The notes: a model not told the origin generated them from the letters alone. 22,410 nucleotides of DNA from Pelargonium nanum (GCA_036897485.1 JAYMTF010001585.1:1-22410); one strand, 5' to 3'; counted from the stretch's first letter, positions 8,334 to 20,219 are shown. Numbers and translations are program-made.

Positions 8334-9562
8334 GTTTCTTAGTTTCTTTTTGGGTTCCAAGTTTGTTCAATGGATGGAGTTAAAAGACAAAGTTGATGAG
8401 TTTATATTGTGAGAGAGTGGTGATCAGAGAGGTCTGCGATAGTACGGTTTTGTTCCTTTTTCTCAGCAATGAACAGAGCATCAAGGAAGTTGTGTGTGTG
8501 TTGTGTACGTTTTATGCAATAGCAAATGAGTAAGGTTCTTGGTCTGAGATTAGATTTATTATCATTTGGTCTCACCAAACTCAGCTTCTGGGTGATTCTA
8601 GTGCATATTTTGGTTTTCTGTTTGGAAGAAAATAGAAAGAAATAAAGCAAAATCACGCCATACAGATTGGAATATGAGATATTCCCTGGTACGTTTTGGG
8701 ACAATGTAAAGACAAGGAATCAGAACAGAGACCTGTTGTCAGACATTTCCAAGAAAATAAACATATGAAATAGCATGCCTTTCTGATTAGCATTTTCTGT
8801 CCTTACATGAAGAAGCCACAAATATGGCAGGCAAAAGACTTGCAGCAGAAGCAAGTAACACATGATCAATTACAAATTACAAGTATTACTTGACTAGTTA
8901 CACAGTTATCATTGTAATTTAAGTAAACAGATCCTGTAGAACATTAATCCATGTCACATTCCCGTCTATTACCAGCCTTTTCCATGCTCCACCCAAAATA
9001 GGCTAAGAAATGTTCGTTCAAGCATGTCATGTATCTATATCATTTTTATCTACGTAAAGTGATTCTACTGAAGCTAAACATGGTATTGACAAGCATGTAC
9101 AAACAGTGGCTGGACTTGTTAGAAGATGTATTCTTCCCAGCATGCACACAGATGAGGCGTGTTTTTCTCAGTATATCATAAAGAACTTGGGCTGCACAAA
9201 TGTTGGCAAGAAAGAAACAACCTGCAAAGAGAATGTTACAATCATGCGGTTTTAAGAATACAGAAAAGAGGTGAACAGGTAAACCAAAACTTGTTTCATA
9301 CCAACAAGGATGATTGATGATGCTCTTAAAAAATCCAGAATCCAGGTAATAAGCTTGTTGCACCTCTCAACTTGAAACAGTACAGATCATTCGGTGCATA
9401 GGAACTATATCTACAAACTTAATTATAACGTACACTTTAGTCTATGAAAATATCACATTTTCAAAAGCTGGGGGGGTGGGGGAATTGAACTAGTATGACA
9501 ATAAGAAATTAAAAGGTAGGAGAGGAGCTTACATGTCAACATGCGTAGGTTCCTTTTACGTC
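8334..9562. other. Spacer: 5' flank of the BZR-like gene and 3' flank of BRCA2
   Basis: No recognisable gene. The right part probably contains the BRCA2 3' untranslated region. A possible 3'-UTR splice donor (ACAT/GTAAGC on the minus strand, near 9530) lies just past the stop codon, but I could not place a partner acceptor firmly. The left 300 bases should carry the BZR-like promoter. Confidence 0.4.
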
Positions 9563-12500
9563 CTAGTTCTTGCAGTCCCCAATGATAAATAAGACGTTCT
9601 CTTTAAGCTTCTCAATTGTCTGCATGAAGCCAAAAGAAGTTCCAGAGGGTTATCAGACAGCATTACATCACAAGTCTAACAATATCAACACTACATCACG
9701 ATACAATAATGCACACCGAGTTAGAGATCTTTGCCCATCTTTCAGCTGAGCCAGCAGCATTTTTTAGGTGAGAACAATGTCCAGAATCAAAGTTGATAAT
9801 ATATGTTGAATTTTCTGTCGCTTCTGCTACCCAGAGATGATTCATTTGGTCCTTAGCTCTCTTGATAAGATTACAAAACCCAACCTGCAGAGAAAATATA
9901 TCACTGTTAAAGTAAAAACAAATACAGAAACCATAGTTAATGAATGCCACAAAAGGTACTTGGTTTGCAAATATCAATGTCGTTACGAAATGGACTTTAA
10001 ATCGAACATAATGTACTCACTGTGGATCCTACAAGGTTATGGTTGACAGGTGTAAATGAATCCGCTGTGTAAGGTGAGCAAAAGCTTATAGCAAGCAATG
10101 AATTTGATGATGCTTCTGACTGCAAATCAGATATTGAGCCATCTGCCACAAATACCCACTGCTTCTTCTGGTGAGCAGCTGTATAAACTTCTCCCACGTG
10201 CACAACGTATGCAGCCATATCGAATTCACTGGATATCACACAAAATCTATAAGTGTGTCTGCCTTTTCTACTAAAGCCGAAAGGCAGATGCATCATCATA
10301 CAGAAAATTCAGATGTAAGATTCACCTGGAAAGAGGAACATCACCCAAATCTGACAAAAGGACTGACTTGCGAGGGCTGAAAAATGGCCTACAGAGACAG
10401 CAATGAGCTTGATTAAGTATCTACTTTAACCCTCATTCAAATAACAGGAAGAAAAAAAAAGGATGACTTACTTGAAGTTTTTAACTACTAAGGGAGATAA
10501 AGGTTGCCATTTGGTAGTAGATCCTCGAGCTTGCAAATAAAGCATATCCGAATCAGAGTTCACTGGTGTGAGCCCAGAAAAAACATATGCTTGTCCCTCA
10601 ACCAGCTCATTTTGCTATTCCAAAAGAAAGGAAACTCAAAAACTTGATACCATGATCTTCAAAGTTAAGCAGACAGATAACAGGATAAAGCACAAGAAAC
10701 CAGCCTCAGAATGACAGAAATGATAGTCAATAGAAAACAGAATAGAGAGGAAGGTAAAGTATATAAATAGATCAAAACATAACAAGCTTAGAATTACCTG
10801 CTTCTCTGTTGGACTCCAGATTGTAATAATGCCTTCTTTACGGCAGCTTTTTCCTTGATAAGTTTCATTAGTCAGTCCGACCACCCTAATCCTCATAAAT
10901 GCAGTGACTTCTCTAGTGGTTAATCCAGCATCTCCTAGAGCTTTCCCAATCAGTTTCTCCATGTCTGACTGCCTCATTGCCTAACGTCAAACCTGCTGCG
11001 GTTAATATTCTCTTTTAATATGAAGAGAATCAAAACAAGGCATATAAATATTAAAACCTACCTCTTGTTTTGCTTGATAAGAAGCAAATGAACTCAATTG
11101 CTCTGAACTCATCTCTGCCATTAGAACTTCTGGTTCAGCAGCTGTCTCAAGTAATTTAAAGATTTTTGCTCCTTCTTCACTATCACTGTCATCGTGGAGA
11201 CCGCTGATACCTCTTTGGCACTCAGAAATCACACCCTCTACAACAAGAGAGCGCCTACAGCAAAGTAATTCAAGCATGATATGGAATTTGATTGAGAACT
11301 GTTCATACATAAATGTAACAGGTGGAGGGGTATGAACTCAAGCTTTTAAATTTAAGTGCAAGCACTGTCTCTGTTTGGAATAGTAGTTGTGTATAAGTTT
11401 GTAGTAATGTTAATTATCAACAGGGAACCATCCCACGGCCTGTTTATTTCACATCATAGCCAGAATCTAAATGTGATCCCACAATTTTCCTTAACTCCAT
11501 AATTTTTTATAATATTTTGGGATAACAAGGTAACTTTACAACCTCAGCTAATGACCTCAATGACATTTCTCTTATCTAAAAGCCTAGTGCTTTAGTACTT
11601 ATTAGTTCTATGGTGCATTTATCTCTTCACCATTGTGACAAAAATCTTGAAATTCACAAGTCCATTATATAACCTATACAATTATGCAAGATCAAGTAGG
11701 TTGTGTGCGTCATGATTTACATAGGAAATTGACCCTGGAACTAAGGTTGTCTAAATGTAAGTAAAACAGCCCAGCAGAAAAGGCTTGTGTAAATGATGTC
11801 CCATTGTCAAGGCTAACCATATTCATTTTTCATCATTTTATTCTCCTCGTGTTGAGTTTAAGATACAATCCAACATGCCTGGATAACCTGACAACCAATT
11901 CTTTGTTCATTAGATAAAACATTTTTTAGTTGGCTCTATTGCAGAACAGAGATAACCTTTGGTTGTACAGCTGCATCATTTGGGTCTCCATTCTCTCTGA
12001 TCTCACAACAGATCCCCCACTACTTAACCTGTATTAAGGAAACGAAAATAATATCCACCAAATGAGAAGTTGGCAGGTGTCACAATAATTACAACTATGA
12101 AACAGGATGAGCTTCAAAGTACCTCTCCTTGTATAGAACAGGGTATATTCGCGTGACTCCTACTATAGTCCTTGGAACTGGACCACCATTACCCTTGATA
12201 AGTCTAAATGCTAAAGGAGCACCAATATCCTTGCCTATACAGATAGACATGAGAACCAAACATAAGGAGGCTAGAAAACATAATTGCGAATATGCTAGTG
12301 ATGTTATGTTGACTGGAAATAATAAGAATTAAAAGGTGCTTACAAAACCCCAGCTTATCAGCCCAATGTGCTCTATATGCCCCATTCATGTGCAACAGTA
12401 AGCTAACTGTACTTGATGCCTGATATTATAGAAACGTGAGAAAAACCCTCTGCTGATAGAAAAGTACAATTTTAGCAATCTCACTTCGTTGAAGAGCCAA

Positions 12501-15500
12501 AGCCAGCAAGTACCTCAAGGGGTGAAATGGGTCCAGCCCAACCACATAATGTCGCTCCCCAAATCTTTGCATGAAAAATTGAACAGTGAGGATGAAATAA
12601 TTCTGACCAGATGATTTTGTCAAAGATGGTAAATAGAGAAAACAAACAAGTATAATATATTTACCCGAAGTTTCTGTCCAACAAATATCTTTCCAGCGGC
12701 AAGCTGCTTAGACAGCAGTACATCAAGCAGAGCATTTACAGAGTACCTGTGACATCAAATAAGTTTACAAAGAACAGCATATATAATTTATTTGATACTG
12801 AACTGAAGCAGTTTCTTACCACCCATCAGTTAATTCCACTTTTAAAGTATTACTATTCTCAGTGCCATTAACAGCCGGCGGGCTAGTCTTGATATCAGTG
12901 TCAGAACTTAAATGAATAGCTGAAATGCACAGCACCAGCATCAAAGAAGGTGATGCATCCCCTTCCAGAATTCTCTTAATTGCAGAACGATGACCACGAT
13001 TTACTTCTCTTTCATATCTATGCAAATGCATCAAAATTTGCTCTTAGAGACATATCATGGATCAATAACTTCATAGCTTTGATCATAAAATTTGAATACC
13101 TATACTTCAATTCCTCAAGCACATTAGAAACAGTCAGAAACTTCCCAGCGGATTTAGCTGGATAGCATCTCTCATAACATGCAAGTTTCCAAACAATCCA
13201 TTTGTAGTGATTCAGCACCCACCTATGAAGATAAACAGACAGCAGTAGAAATTTAGAATATTATACTGAAAAAAGTATCAAGTATGGAATGCAAACTTTA
13301 CTGCATAATTGAGAGAAGAAACAACATTTTACTGTGTTTACACAGTCCCTTAAATGAATTGGAGTCTCATAATTTGGCAAGTATTGCGTAAAAGTATACA
13401 ACTCAAGACAACAAGTATTCATGCTAAGGGGATCAACAATTTAACAAATTCAGGTACCATAGTATTTTTCTTTATTACTATTATTAATGGTCGCATCCAA
13501 ATTCAGCGCAGCATGTTACTTAATTATCTGCTATTTATTTTAGCATGCCTCTGTCCTCAAGAATCAAGGAATTGTTGTCATTGTCAATATATGCATAAAT
13601 AAAATAAAAATAAAAAGGATTGCAGACAAAGAGGCAATCTATAGTTTATCCAAAAACCACTCTTGCATTACAAAAGAGAAACCAAAAGAAGAAACAAGGA
13701 AATAAAGTTTACTCTCTGGAAGCAAATTGCATGGAAGCTCCAGACTGAATTAACATGTGACAAAAATCTTCTGCTCCAATGCTAATTGAGCCAGATTCAT
13801 CAAGAAATGTGTAACTTTCAGCAACTTTGCAGTTTATCTGTTTTACCTGGTCTGACAAATGCTCCACCTAAATTCATTTGGGTCAAGGAAATTGTGTCAG
13901 CGTAAAGAATTAAAAAAATTCTAAAGCTATTGTAGATGTATTGATACAATATATACCATATTCTGGTCCAATGGAGGCACACCAAAATATTCTTTGAGAT
14001 ACATTCTATGTCTCTGAAATGGGTATCGAGCAAAGACCCTTCTATTACAACTGGGGCGGCCAGATGATAACGTAGATAAACCTGGTGAACCATATACCTT
14101 TAATGAGGAAGCATGAGTTTTGATAGCTAAAATTAACAAAGTTATTACAAGACTTATGACTTTACCATTAGGAAGAAAGGAAACACCACTCTTTAAAGGG
14201 GTTGAGAATTTGGAGCTGCGAGGCCTCTTAAATGGAGAAACAGAATTCTGTTTTCCAAATCTCCTCTTTTTAGTATTACCTTGTATATTATTTGTGTAGC
14301 CTGTACCTATGGTGTTTGAGATATCACATAATGGCCTGCCTGATGATATTCCTGGTGAGTTATCTCTGGAAGCAATACCACTTTCCCGAGAGGTATTGGT
14401 TTCTGGTTTAGATGCACATACCCTGTTGCTGAAGGACTTTTGTTGAGCATGTATATCACTACTCAAACTCCTAGCACTGCTACAGTCAACTGCATCAAAT
14501 TTTTTCATCAAGTTACTCCCTGGAACTATATTTTCTGATGTAGTTGAGGAACAGACACGATTAGAAGATAAATGCACGGGGGATATGAAAGTTTCCAGAA
14601 TGTATTTTCTCTTTGCAGATTTATTTTGTAACATAGAAGCATGATGATCATCTTTTGTGTTTGATGAAGAATTATCTGAGCTTCTTTTCTCTTTTGAGAA
14701 TGAAACGGGGAAATCCTCTGCATCCCCTTCATTCAAGAAACCCCCCAACTCAGGGTCACCAAGAAGGCTCCTTGCACGTTGCAATGCATCAGTAGAAACA
14801 GATATAGATCTGCCACCTGCCGTGTGAAACTTGATTGGAGAAGACTTAGGAATTGGATTACACTTCTCAGATTGGATGAAGCTTTGAATAGTTTGATCAC
14901 ATAAGTTACTTTCATTACAAACTAATGAAGGCTTTGGAGTAGTTGCAGCATCTTCGAGCCTAGTATCACTGCTGAAATTACCCTCCTTCGCCTCTAAATG
15001 GGAATTCTGCCACCCAAATGATTCATTTGTAGTGGATCGCTTCACTGAATGTTTAACATTTTGGAATATGCAATCATCATTACCTTCTTGCAATCCAAGC
15101 AAAGTCTTTGCCTTAACAAGTCCGGCCGAAGATATACCAACCATTTTCCCTGATCCTGTCTGGAGAGGCGGCGTAGATAAATTGTACCCATCATCTCTAT
15201 CATGCCACCCACATGGTTCATTGATAGAGGAATGCTTCCTTGTAAGTTCAACACTTTGAAACATGCAATCCTCGTTATCTTCATTCAGTCCAAGCAATGT
15301 CTTAGCTTTCATAAGTCCAGCAGAAGATATACCAACCATTTTACCAGAACCAGTTTGGAAAAGGGACGTAGATAAATTGCCTCCATCATGATACCCACAT
15401 GGTTCATTAGTAGTGAATGGCTTCATTGTAAGTTCAGAATGTTGAACCATGAAATTATCATTATCCTCTTGCAATCCAAGCAATGTCTTGGCTTTAACAA

Positions 15501-16630
15501 GTCCTGCAGAAGATACACCGACCATTTTCCCCATGCCTGTCTGGAAAAGGGAATTAGAAAAACTGCCTTCATTATCTCCATCACACCATCCACGTGGTTC
15601 ATCGGAAGTAGATGGCTTCCTTGTAAATTGAAGATTTTGAAACGTGTCATCATCTTTATCTTCTTGCAATCCAAGCAATGCCTTGGCTTTAACAAGTCTA
15701 GCAGAAGATATACCAACCATTTTCCCTGAACCTGTCTGAAAAAGGGAAGTAGACAAGCTGCACACATTATCTCCATCACGTACTTGACCTGACAAAAACA
15801 TTGGTGTCACATCTACAAGGCTATAGTCAGATTGCATAAGTTCATGCTGGGCTAGTTGTTTATCCAATACTTAAAATAAAACAAAGCAGTAAGCAAAATA
15901 AGTCTTACATTCCAATACAGCAAGCAACATGGACAACACGACTCTATAAAAATCTACATAAGAAGTGGAATACAGTTTACACCCTCCATTATCTTGTAAC
16001 CAATTTTATTAAGCAGAGGCCGGGCCAAGTAAGCAAGATACTAATTAAAGGTCATAAGGACATTTAAGTTCTAATAACAGAATAATTTCCCGCCATCATT
16101 GAGTATTAACAATGATAAAAATAATGAAAGGGCTAAAGAGCTATTTATTATTAGGGTTTCCAATCAAAAGCTGAAAAGCCATAAAAATAATTTGCAACCC
16201 AGCAAACAAATAGATTGAACCAAAAGGAAGGAGACATATTCAAACCTGCATCGGTGGCATCATCAGCCCCAAGAACTGATAACGCTCTAGAAACCGAAGA
16301 CCGTTTCACCGGCACCGATTTCCCCGAACCGGTCCGGAACATGGGCGCATTTTCGATACTTTCACTCCGATTCTCAAGAAACTTCGAGCAACCTGTGCAA
16401 TTCGTTCAAAATGTTGTCAGGATTGCGCACATAGGCAAGCCTGTACAAACACAATACACAATTATAGATGAAGAATCACCTTGGAGCAAGAGATCGGCCA
16501 TGGAAGGAAGGCGAGGAGGAGTGTCGTGCCGCTGAATCGGAACTCCATTAGGTTGAACTTCGGGCTCGGCAAGGAGACTCTCCCACCGGAAGCTGCTTCC
16601 GGCGTCGGAGAATAGCTGCCACGTTGACAT
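9563..16630 (-). CDS. BRCA2: BRCA2 homologue, RAD51/DMC1 recombinase mediator
   Basis: Nineteen exons on the minus strand, phases consistent throughout: 16630-16480, 16392-16246, 15869-14166, 14081-13957, 13867-13713, 13222-13100, 13017-12820, 12746-12665, 12564-12514, 12419-12344, 12234-12123, 12028-11957, 11254-11062, 10980-10798, 10614-10472, 10388-10326, 10228-10021, 9884-9717, 9619-9563; about 1336 residues. Six BRC-type repeats start near residues 69, 143, 208, 270, 335 and 447. A plant KRPRSSKFSTPL linker and the YLKEYFGVPP block follow. The helical domain runs from about residue 710 (REWVLNHYKWIVWKLACYER), and OB-fold DNA-binding domains from about 868 (KLRIWGATLCGWAGP, GGPVPRTIVGVTRIYPVLYKERL). 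An acidic segment near 1000-1060 sits where the tower would be. The family loads RAD51 and DMC1 on ssDNA in somatic and meiotic recombination. Arabidopsis copies are about 1150 residues, so this one is longer, partly through BRC expansion. The exon 3/4 junction is the least certain. Confidence 0.95.
15081..15741 (-). repeat. Four tandem BRC repeat units inside BRCA2 exon 3
   Basis: BRC cores with QTGxGKMVGxSSAxLxKAK begin at about 15741, 15546, 15360 and 15165 (minus strand), a period of 186-195 bp or 62-65 residues. The plus-strand word ACCAACCATTTTNCC recurs at each unit. Nucleotide similarity between units includes the linkers (for example the NEPCG-type block), so whole units were duplicated, not only the RAD51-binding core. 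Confidence 0.9.
16086..16094 (+). promoter_or_regulatory. Canonical E2F-type site TTTCCCGCC in BRCA2 intron 2
   Basis: Exact match to the plant E2F consensus TTTSSCGC, inside intron 2 (15870-16245). A telo-box-like TTAGGGTTT lies about 57 bases away. Confidence 0.4.
16151..16159 (+). promoter_or_regulatory. Telo-box-like motif in BRCA2 intron 2
   Basis: TTAGGGTTT is the reverse complement of AAACCCTAA, a motif common near the start of plant genes active in cycling cells and often paired with other proliferation elements. Functionality is inferred only from position. Confidence 0.35.
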
Positions 16631-16767
16631 TTTTCCAGCGCCGATTGGTTTCGTCAGTCCACCATTAGGGCTTTACAACAAACAAGCTGATTGTTTCGAG
16701 CTGAGTAAATCTGAAATCTCTATTTCTTTTACATTTTTTCATTTTCTAGTTTCGACAACGATAAAAA

Positions 16768-16776
16768 GGCGGGAAA
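16768..16776 (-). promoter_or_regulatory. E2F-type site in the BRCA2 upstream region
   Basis: GGCGGGAAA on the plus strand equals TTTCCCGCC on the gene strand, 138 bases upstream of the BRCA2 start codon. This fits the S-phase control known for plant recombination and replication genes. No TATA box is evident here. Confidence 0.55.
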
Positions 16777-17685
16777 GGAAAATCCTTGCAGAGGAATCGC
16801 TGGGCCGTTACTTTTTGGGTTTACTCTAAGGCCCAAGTGAAGTGGACCAAGTTGATGAGAAATTAGCAATCAACGGATGGGGCTTGTTGGAGGAGTGAGG
16901 GTGCATAATTATTTGGTACCCGTGGGCGTACCATGTGCAATCATCTCGCTGTTTCCGATTCTACGGTTGGATGCAGTATTCTTGTGGTGGGGTCAATGTG
17001 GGCCCACAAAAGCATTGATGAGCACAGTTATAATTGAACACCCGCTGAAATCTTACCAGATAATTTTAATCTGATCCGAAATATAAATTGCATTGTCTCG
17101 TTAAAGATGACAATGAGTATCCATAGCTTCAAGTCAGCCGAGTAGCATTTTGACAAAAAGACCCCGACCCGCCCACGTAAACAACTTCACAACAATTACT
17201 CAAACAGTAAAATGAATGAGGGCATAAAAGGAGTAACGAGCAACAGACTGAGTGCAATTTCCGAGGCCTTCAGTTCCCTTCCTTCCTCTGACTCACTACT
17301 GCTACTGAAAATGGCTTTGGTTTCACAATTTTTTTGGATTTTTCCCAATAATTGAAAGGATTATACTATATCCTGCACATTAAACACCAATGCTGTTTTG
17401 ATAGCATAAGGTTTAGGAGGCCTATAGAAATGAAAATAAGCTTTCTGAGGTCTCAGGTTCGGCTCAACCGATAAAAAATAATGAAATCAATCTTAAACTT
17501 TACAATTGGCTGACTCAAATCTGGCATAAAAGTCAAGATGAAGGCTACTTCTCTGAGTGTAATATAATCAAATAAAAGTCAAACAAAGTCTGAGCAACAG
17601 AGTCAACTGTAAATATTGTCTGCAGATCCCACGTTCTCTTCCCTTTTCTCTGCTTAATTATTAGTTCTGCTCTGTTCAGTTCTGC
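16777..17685. other. Spacer between the divergent BRCA2 and MIR390 transcription units
   Basis: No coding gene recognised. It should contain the BRCA2 and MIR390 promoters. A TGTCTC hexamer (auxin-response type) at 17094-17099 is noted, but is too short to be significant. A GAGGTCTCAGGTTCGGCTC stretch near 17448 resembles a polymerase III B box, but no full SINE could be built around it. Confidence 0.4.
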
Positions 17686-17695
17686 TATAAATAAA
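17686..17695 (+). promoter_or_regulatory. TATA box of the MIR390 transcription unit
   Basis: TATAAATAAA lies about 105 bases upstream of the mature miR390. A start site about 30 bases downstream would put the hairpin near the 5' end of the primary transcript, as is usual for plant MIR genes. Confidence 0.6.
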
Positions 17696-17777
17696 CCTGC
17701 TTTTCCTCCATTTCCTCACCAGCAATAAATCATTATCATCCATCATCTTCTTCTTCCCTATAGAAATAAAAAAGTGT

Positions 17778-17872
17778 AGAAGAATCTGTAAAGCTCAGGA
17801 GGGATAGCGCCATAGATGAAGTGAATGATTTCCAATAGCGCTATCCATCCTGAGTTTCATGGATTCTCTATA
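17778..17872 (+). ncRNA. MIR390: miR390 precursor hairpin
   Basis: The 21-mer AAGCTCAGGAGGGATAGCGCC at 17791-17811 is identical to mature plant miR390. The other arm holds the star strand CGCTATCCATCCTGAGTTTCA at 17839-17859. The two pair almost fully (a mismatch at the GGG/CCA position and a G-U), leaving 2-nt 3' overhangs on both ends, which is the expected DCL1 geometry. A 27-nt loop separates the strands, and the stem continues below the duplex (AGAATC with GATTCT). miR390 loads AGO7 and triggers TAS3 tasiRNA production, which restrains ARF2/3/4 transcripts in leaf polarity, phase change and lateral root growth. A possible splice donor (CAG/GTGAGC, near 17930) follows the hairpin, so the primary transcript may be spliced. 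Confidence 0.96.
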
Positions 17873-19626
17873 TATACTATGTGTCTGTCTCATCACCATA
17901 TGTATAGCACAATCATAGATTGGAGGTCAGGTGAGCTACACTTTATAAACTCTACTTCATTTCTTCTTCTTTGATCATTTGTTTCTCAACATCATGAGCT
18001 CTGATGTAGTCTTAACATGAGTGAGCTCTGTTCTTCTCTGGTAATTACAGTACACAGCTTTGTTGAGAAGAGTACAATGGATGTTTACTGGTTTGCAACA
18101 TTGCAATCCTTAAAACCACCACACTCAAAGTCAGAGATGAGCATTCAGTATCTAAAGCACTTCCACCAACACTAATCACCAACTTCACTTCACAAACAAG
18201 ACTGCTCTCCATGTCAATTCTTTTTCAGGTTTAATTCAAAACATGTATCTATTTTCAGCAAATCCACACAAGAAACAAAGTACAAGTTACAATAATATTG
18301 ACTGTACCTGTCCACTCAATTACAACTGACTACCCATGCACCACTATTCTAAGGCAATGTCTGGATTATACTTGTTGGAATGAAAATGAAACCCAATATC
18401 AGAATGAGAATTCCAAAGCCATAATATGCTTAGATAACTGAAAATTTCTATACTGAGCTTTTCTTTTTGGCTTTCAAGAACGTTACAGTTCACCTAAAAC
18501 AAATGTTGGCAATGGCGTTTCTGATTTCTAATGCAGAACTTAGTACACACACTTCAACAGACATGACTCTATTAAGGGACCACTGAAGCGCCCATCTATT
18601 ATAAAAGCTGCCTCACTAACTCTAAAAATATAATGCGAAATTTGAATATTTATGTACTTTATATCAGTTATATGTGAAAGTGACTGACCAAATCTTGAGA
18701 CTGAAAAGGTTCTGCTTAGGTGCACCCCACAGATCTACGATGCAAAACCCAAAGCACCACCTTTGCTCTGGGCAGTATTGATGCTTATGCAAGTGGAGAT
18801 GATTATGAACTAGCTGCTAGTCCAGTTGCTGATCAGCAACCTGTCAAAGAATCCAAAGGCAAATGCAATATCTGCAAATCTAACTAAATGGTAAACAAAT
18901 AGGAAAGAGTCGGTCAAGACGAAGGGGATGAACTGGAAGACAAGAGAATTCCACTTAAAAATAAAACTAAGAAAATCACATTCATAAATAAACAGAACTA
19001 AACAGGAAACACAAAATGAGTTCAGAAATGAGATCCCCATGGTTTGAAAAGATAATGAGTTCAAACTTCAAACGCCAAGAAACACATAATGCTTGGATAT
19101 TGTCAACAATTGCTCAAAAAAAGGCAACATCAAGAGTGAAGTACAATGTAAATGAAAATACTGACCACATAACAATTTACAAGAACAAGGAAAGCCGGAA
19201 GCGGTCTATTCTCACTAGGAGAGTGAGCTCTTGTCGTGGAGGACAAGCTAGGGTTGATCGAAGAGAGAGGGTGACGGCTATAAGCAGCAGTGTTCCTCAG
19301 AGATGGCCGGTTGGGTTCCTTAGAGAAGGTGACAAGCATTTTCTCTCTCTCGTGCAGGATCATTCTCACGAGAAAAACAAGCTTCAAATTGATTAGAGGC
19401 AGTTGGATGATCATGACTATATTCCATACCATATTCCTACGTTTCAACCATATCGACATATTTTAAGCAAAATATTAATGCATGTTTGTAGATTGTTATG
19501 TGTTACAAAGTAATGACAAGAATAACGGGTAGCAACATCTGCAATGCGAAAGTGAAGAGACTAGCCTTGGAGAAGTCATTAACTACTTGAAGCACTGTCT
19601 ATCCTGATGCAGGCAAATGTGTATAT
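17873..19626. other. Long spacer, probable MIR390 primary-transcript downstream region plus unassigned sequence
   Basis: The left part is probably the downstream part of the MIR390 primary transcript. An exon-like open stretch at about 18733-18894 (after a CCCCACAG acceptor-like site) has a balanced amino-acid composition but matches nothing I recognise. The GC-richer patch at 19190-19396 is open on both strands and also unrecognised; it may be a repeat fragment. Confidence 0.4.
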
Positions 19627-19911
19627 GCACTCGGGGGACACCTAATGTGTGCACATATCCATCTAAAGCATGGAGCGTTGCCCGGGCATCAAGGTCAAAA
19701 CATATTGTATAGACATGATATTTGCACTCAGGGACACCTTATACATTCCATCTAAAGCATGGAATGTTTCCGGCGGCATCAAGGTCTAAGCATATTGTAG
19801 ACATATGATAACTCGGGACACCTAATGCGTGCGTGGGCATATCCATTTAAAGGATGTATGGAACGTTACCCGGCATCAAGTCCAAGCATGTTCTATAGAC
19901 AAATGATCCTT
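19627..19911. repeat. Three-unit tandem repeat, units of about 85-100 bp
   Basis: Units begin at about 19627, 19724 and 19809. Each runs CACTCGGGGACACCTNAT, then ATCCATCTAAAGCATGGA, then GTTNCCNGGCATCAAGGTC, then CATATTGTATAGACATATGAT. Later units carry small insertions and deletions. There is no coding potential. Confidence 0.85.
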
Positions 19912-20219
19912 GTAAATAAATAAAAATCCAATTTGATTGATTACATTTGCATTCATACAGAACCTCTCCTATCAAGTATCAACCACCAAGGATTACAAGT
20001 TTCATAGAGAACAGAATAAAACCACAGCGACCTATGCAGAATGCATCAATATTAATAATAAATCCTGTATATTAATTGTAGTGTCAATTTCCAATTCACA
20101 GTTATTTATCTATAAAAAAAAGAGAAAATAAAAAGAATAAATTGATTTGTGTATTATTACCCCAACCATCATTCATCTCGATCCGTCGTCCACAAAAGCT
20201 ATGCGAGGTGATCATCCTC

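Noticed and set aside
9046-9363. 105-codon minus-strand open frame downstream of BRCA2
   Set aside because: Composition and context fit the BRCA2 3' flank; no family resemblance and no supporting splice partner.
15032-15729. Plus-strand open frames opposite the BRC repeats
   Set aside because: They repeat with the same period as the BRC units and are the antisense of a clear coding exon.
17434-17500. Possible third SINE with a GGTCTCAGGTTCGGCTC B-box-like block
   Set aside because: No A box at proper spacing, no tail and no flanking duplication could be identified.
19016-19459. Coding gene in overlapping 109- and 126-codon frames on opposite strands
   Set aside because: Neither translation resembles a known domain, both lack splice or start context, and the strands compete for the same sequence.
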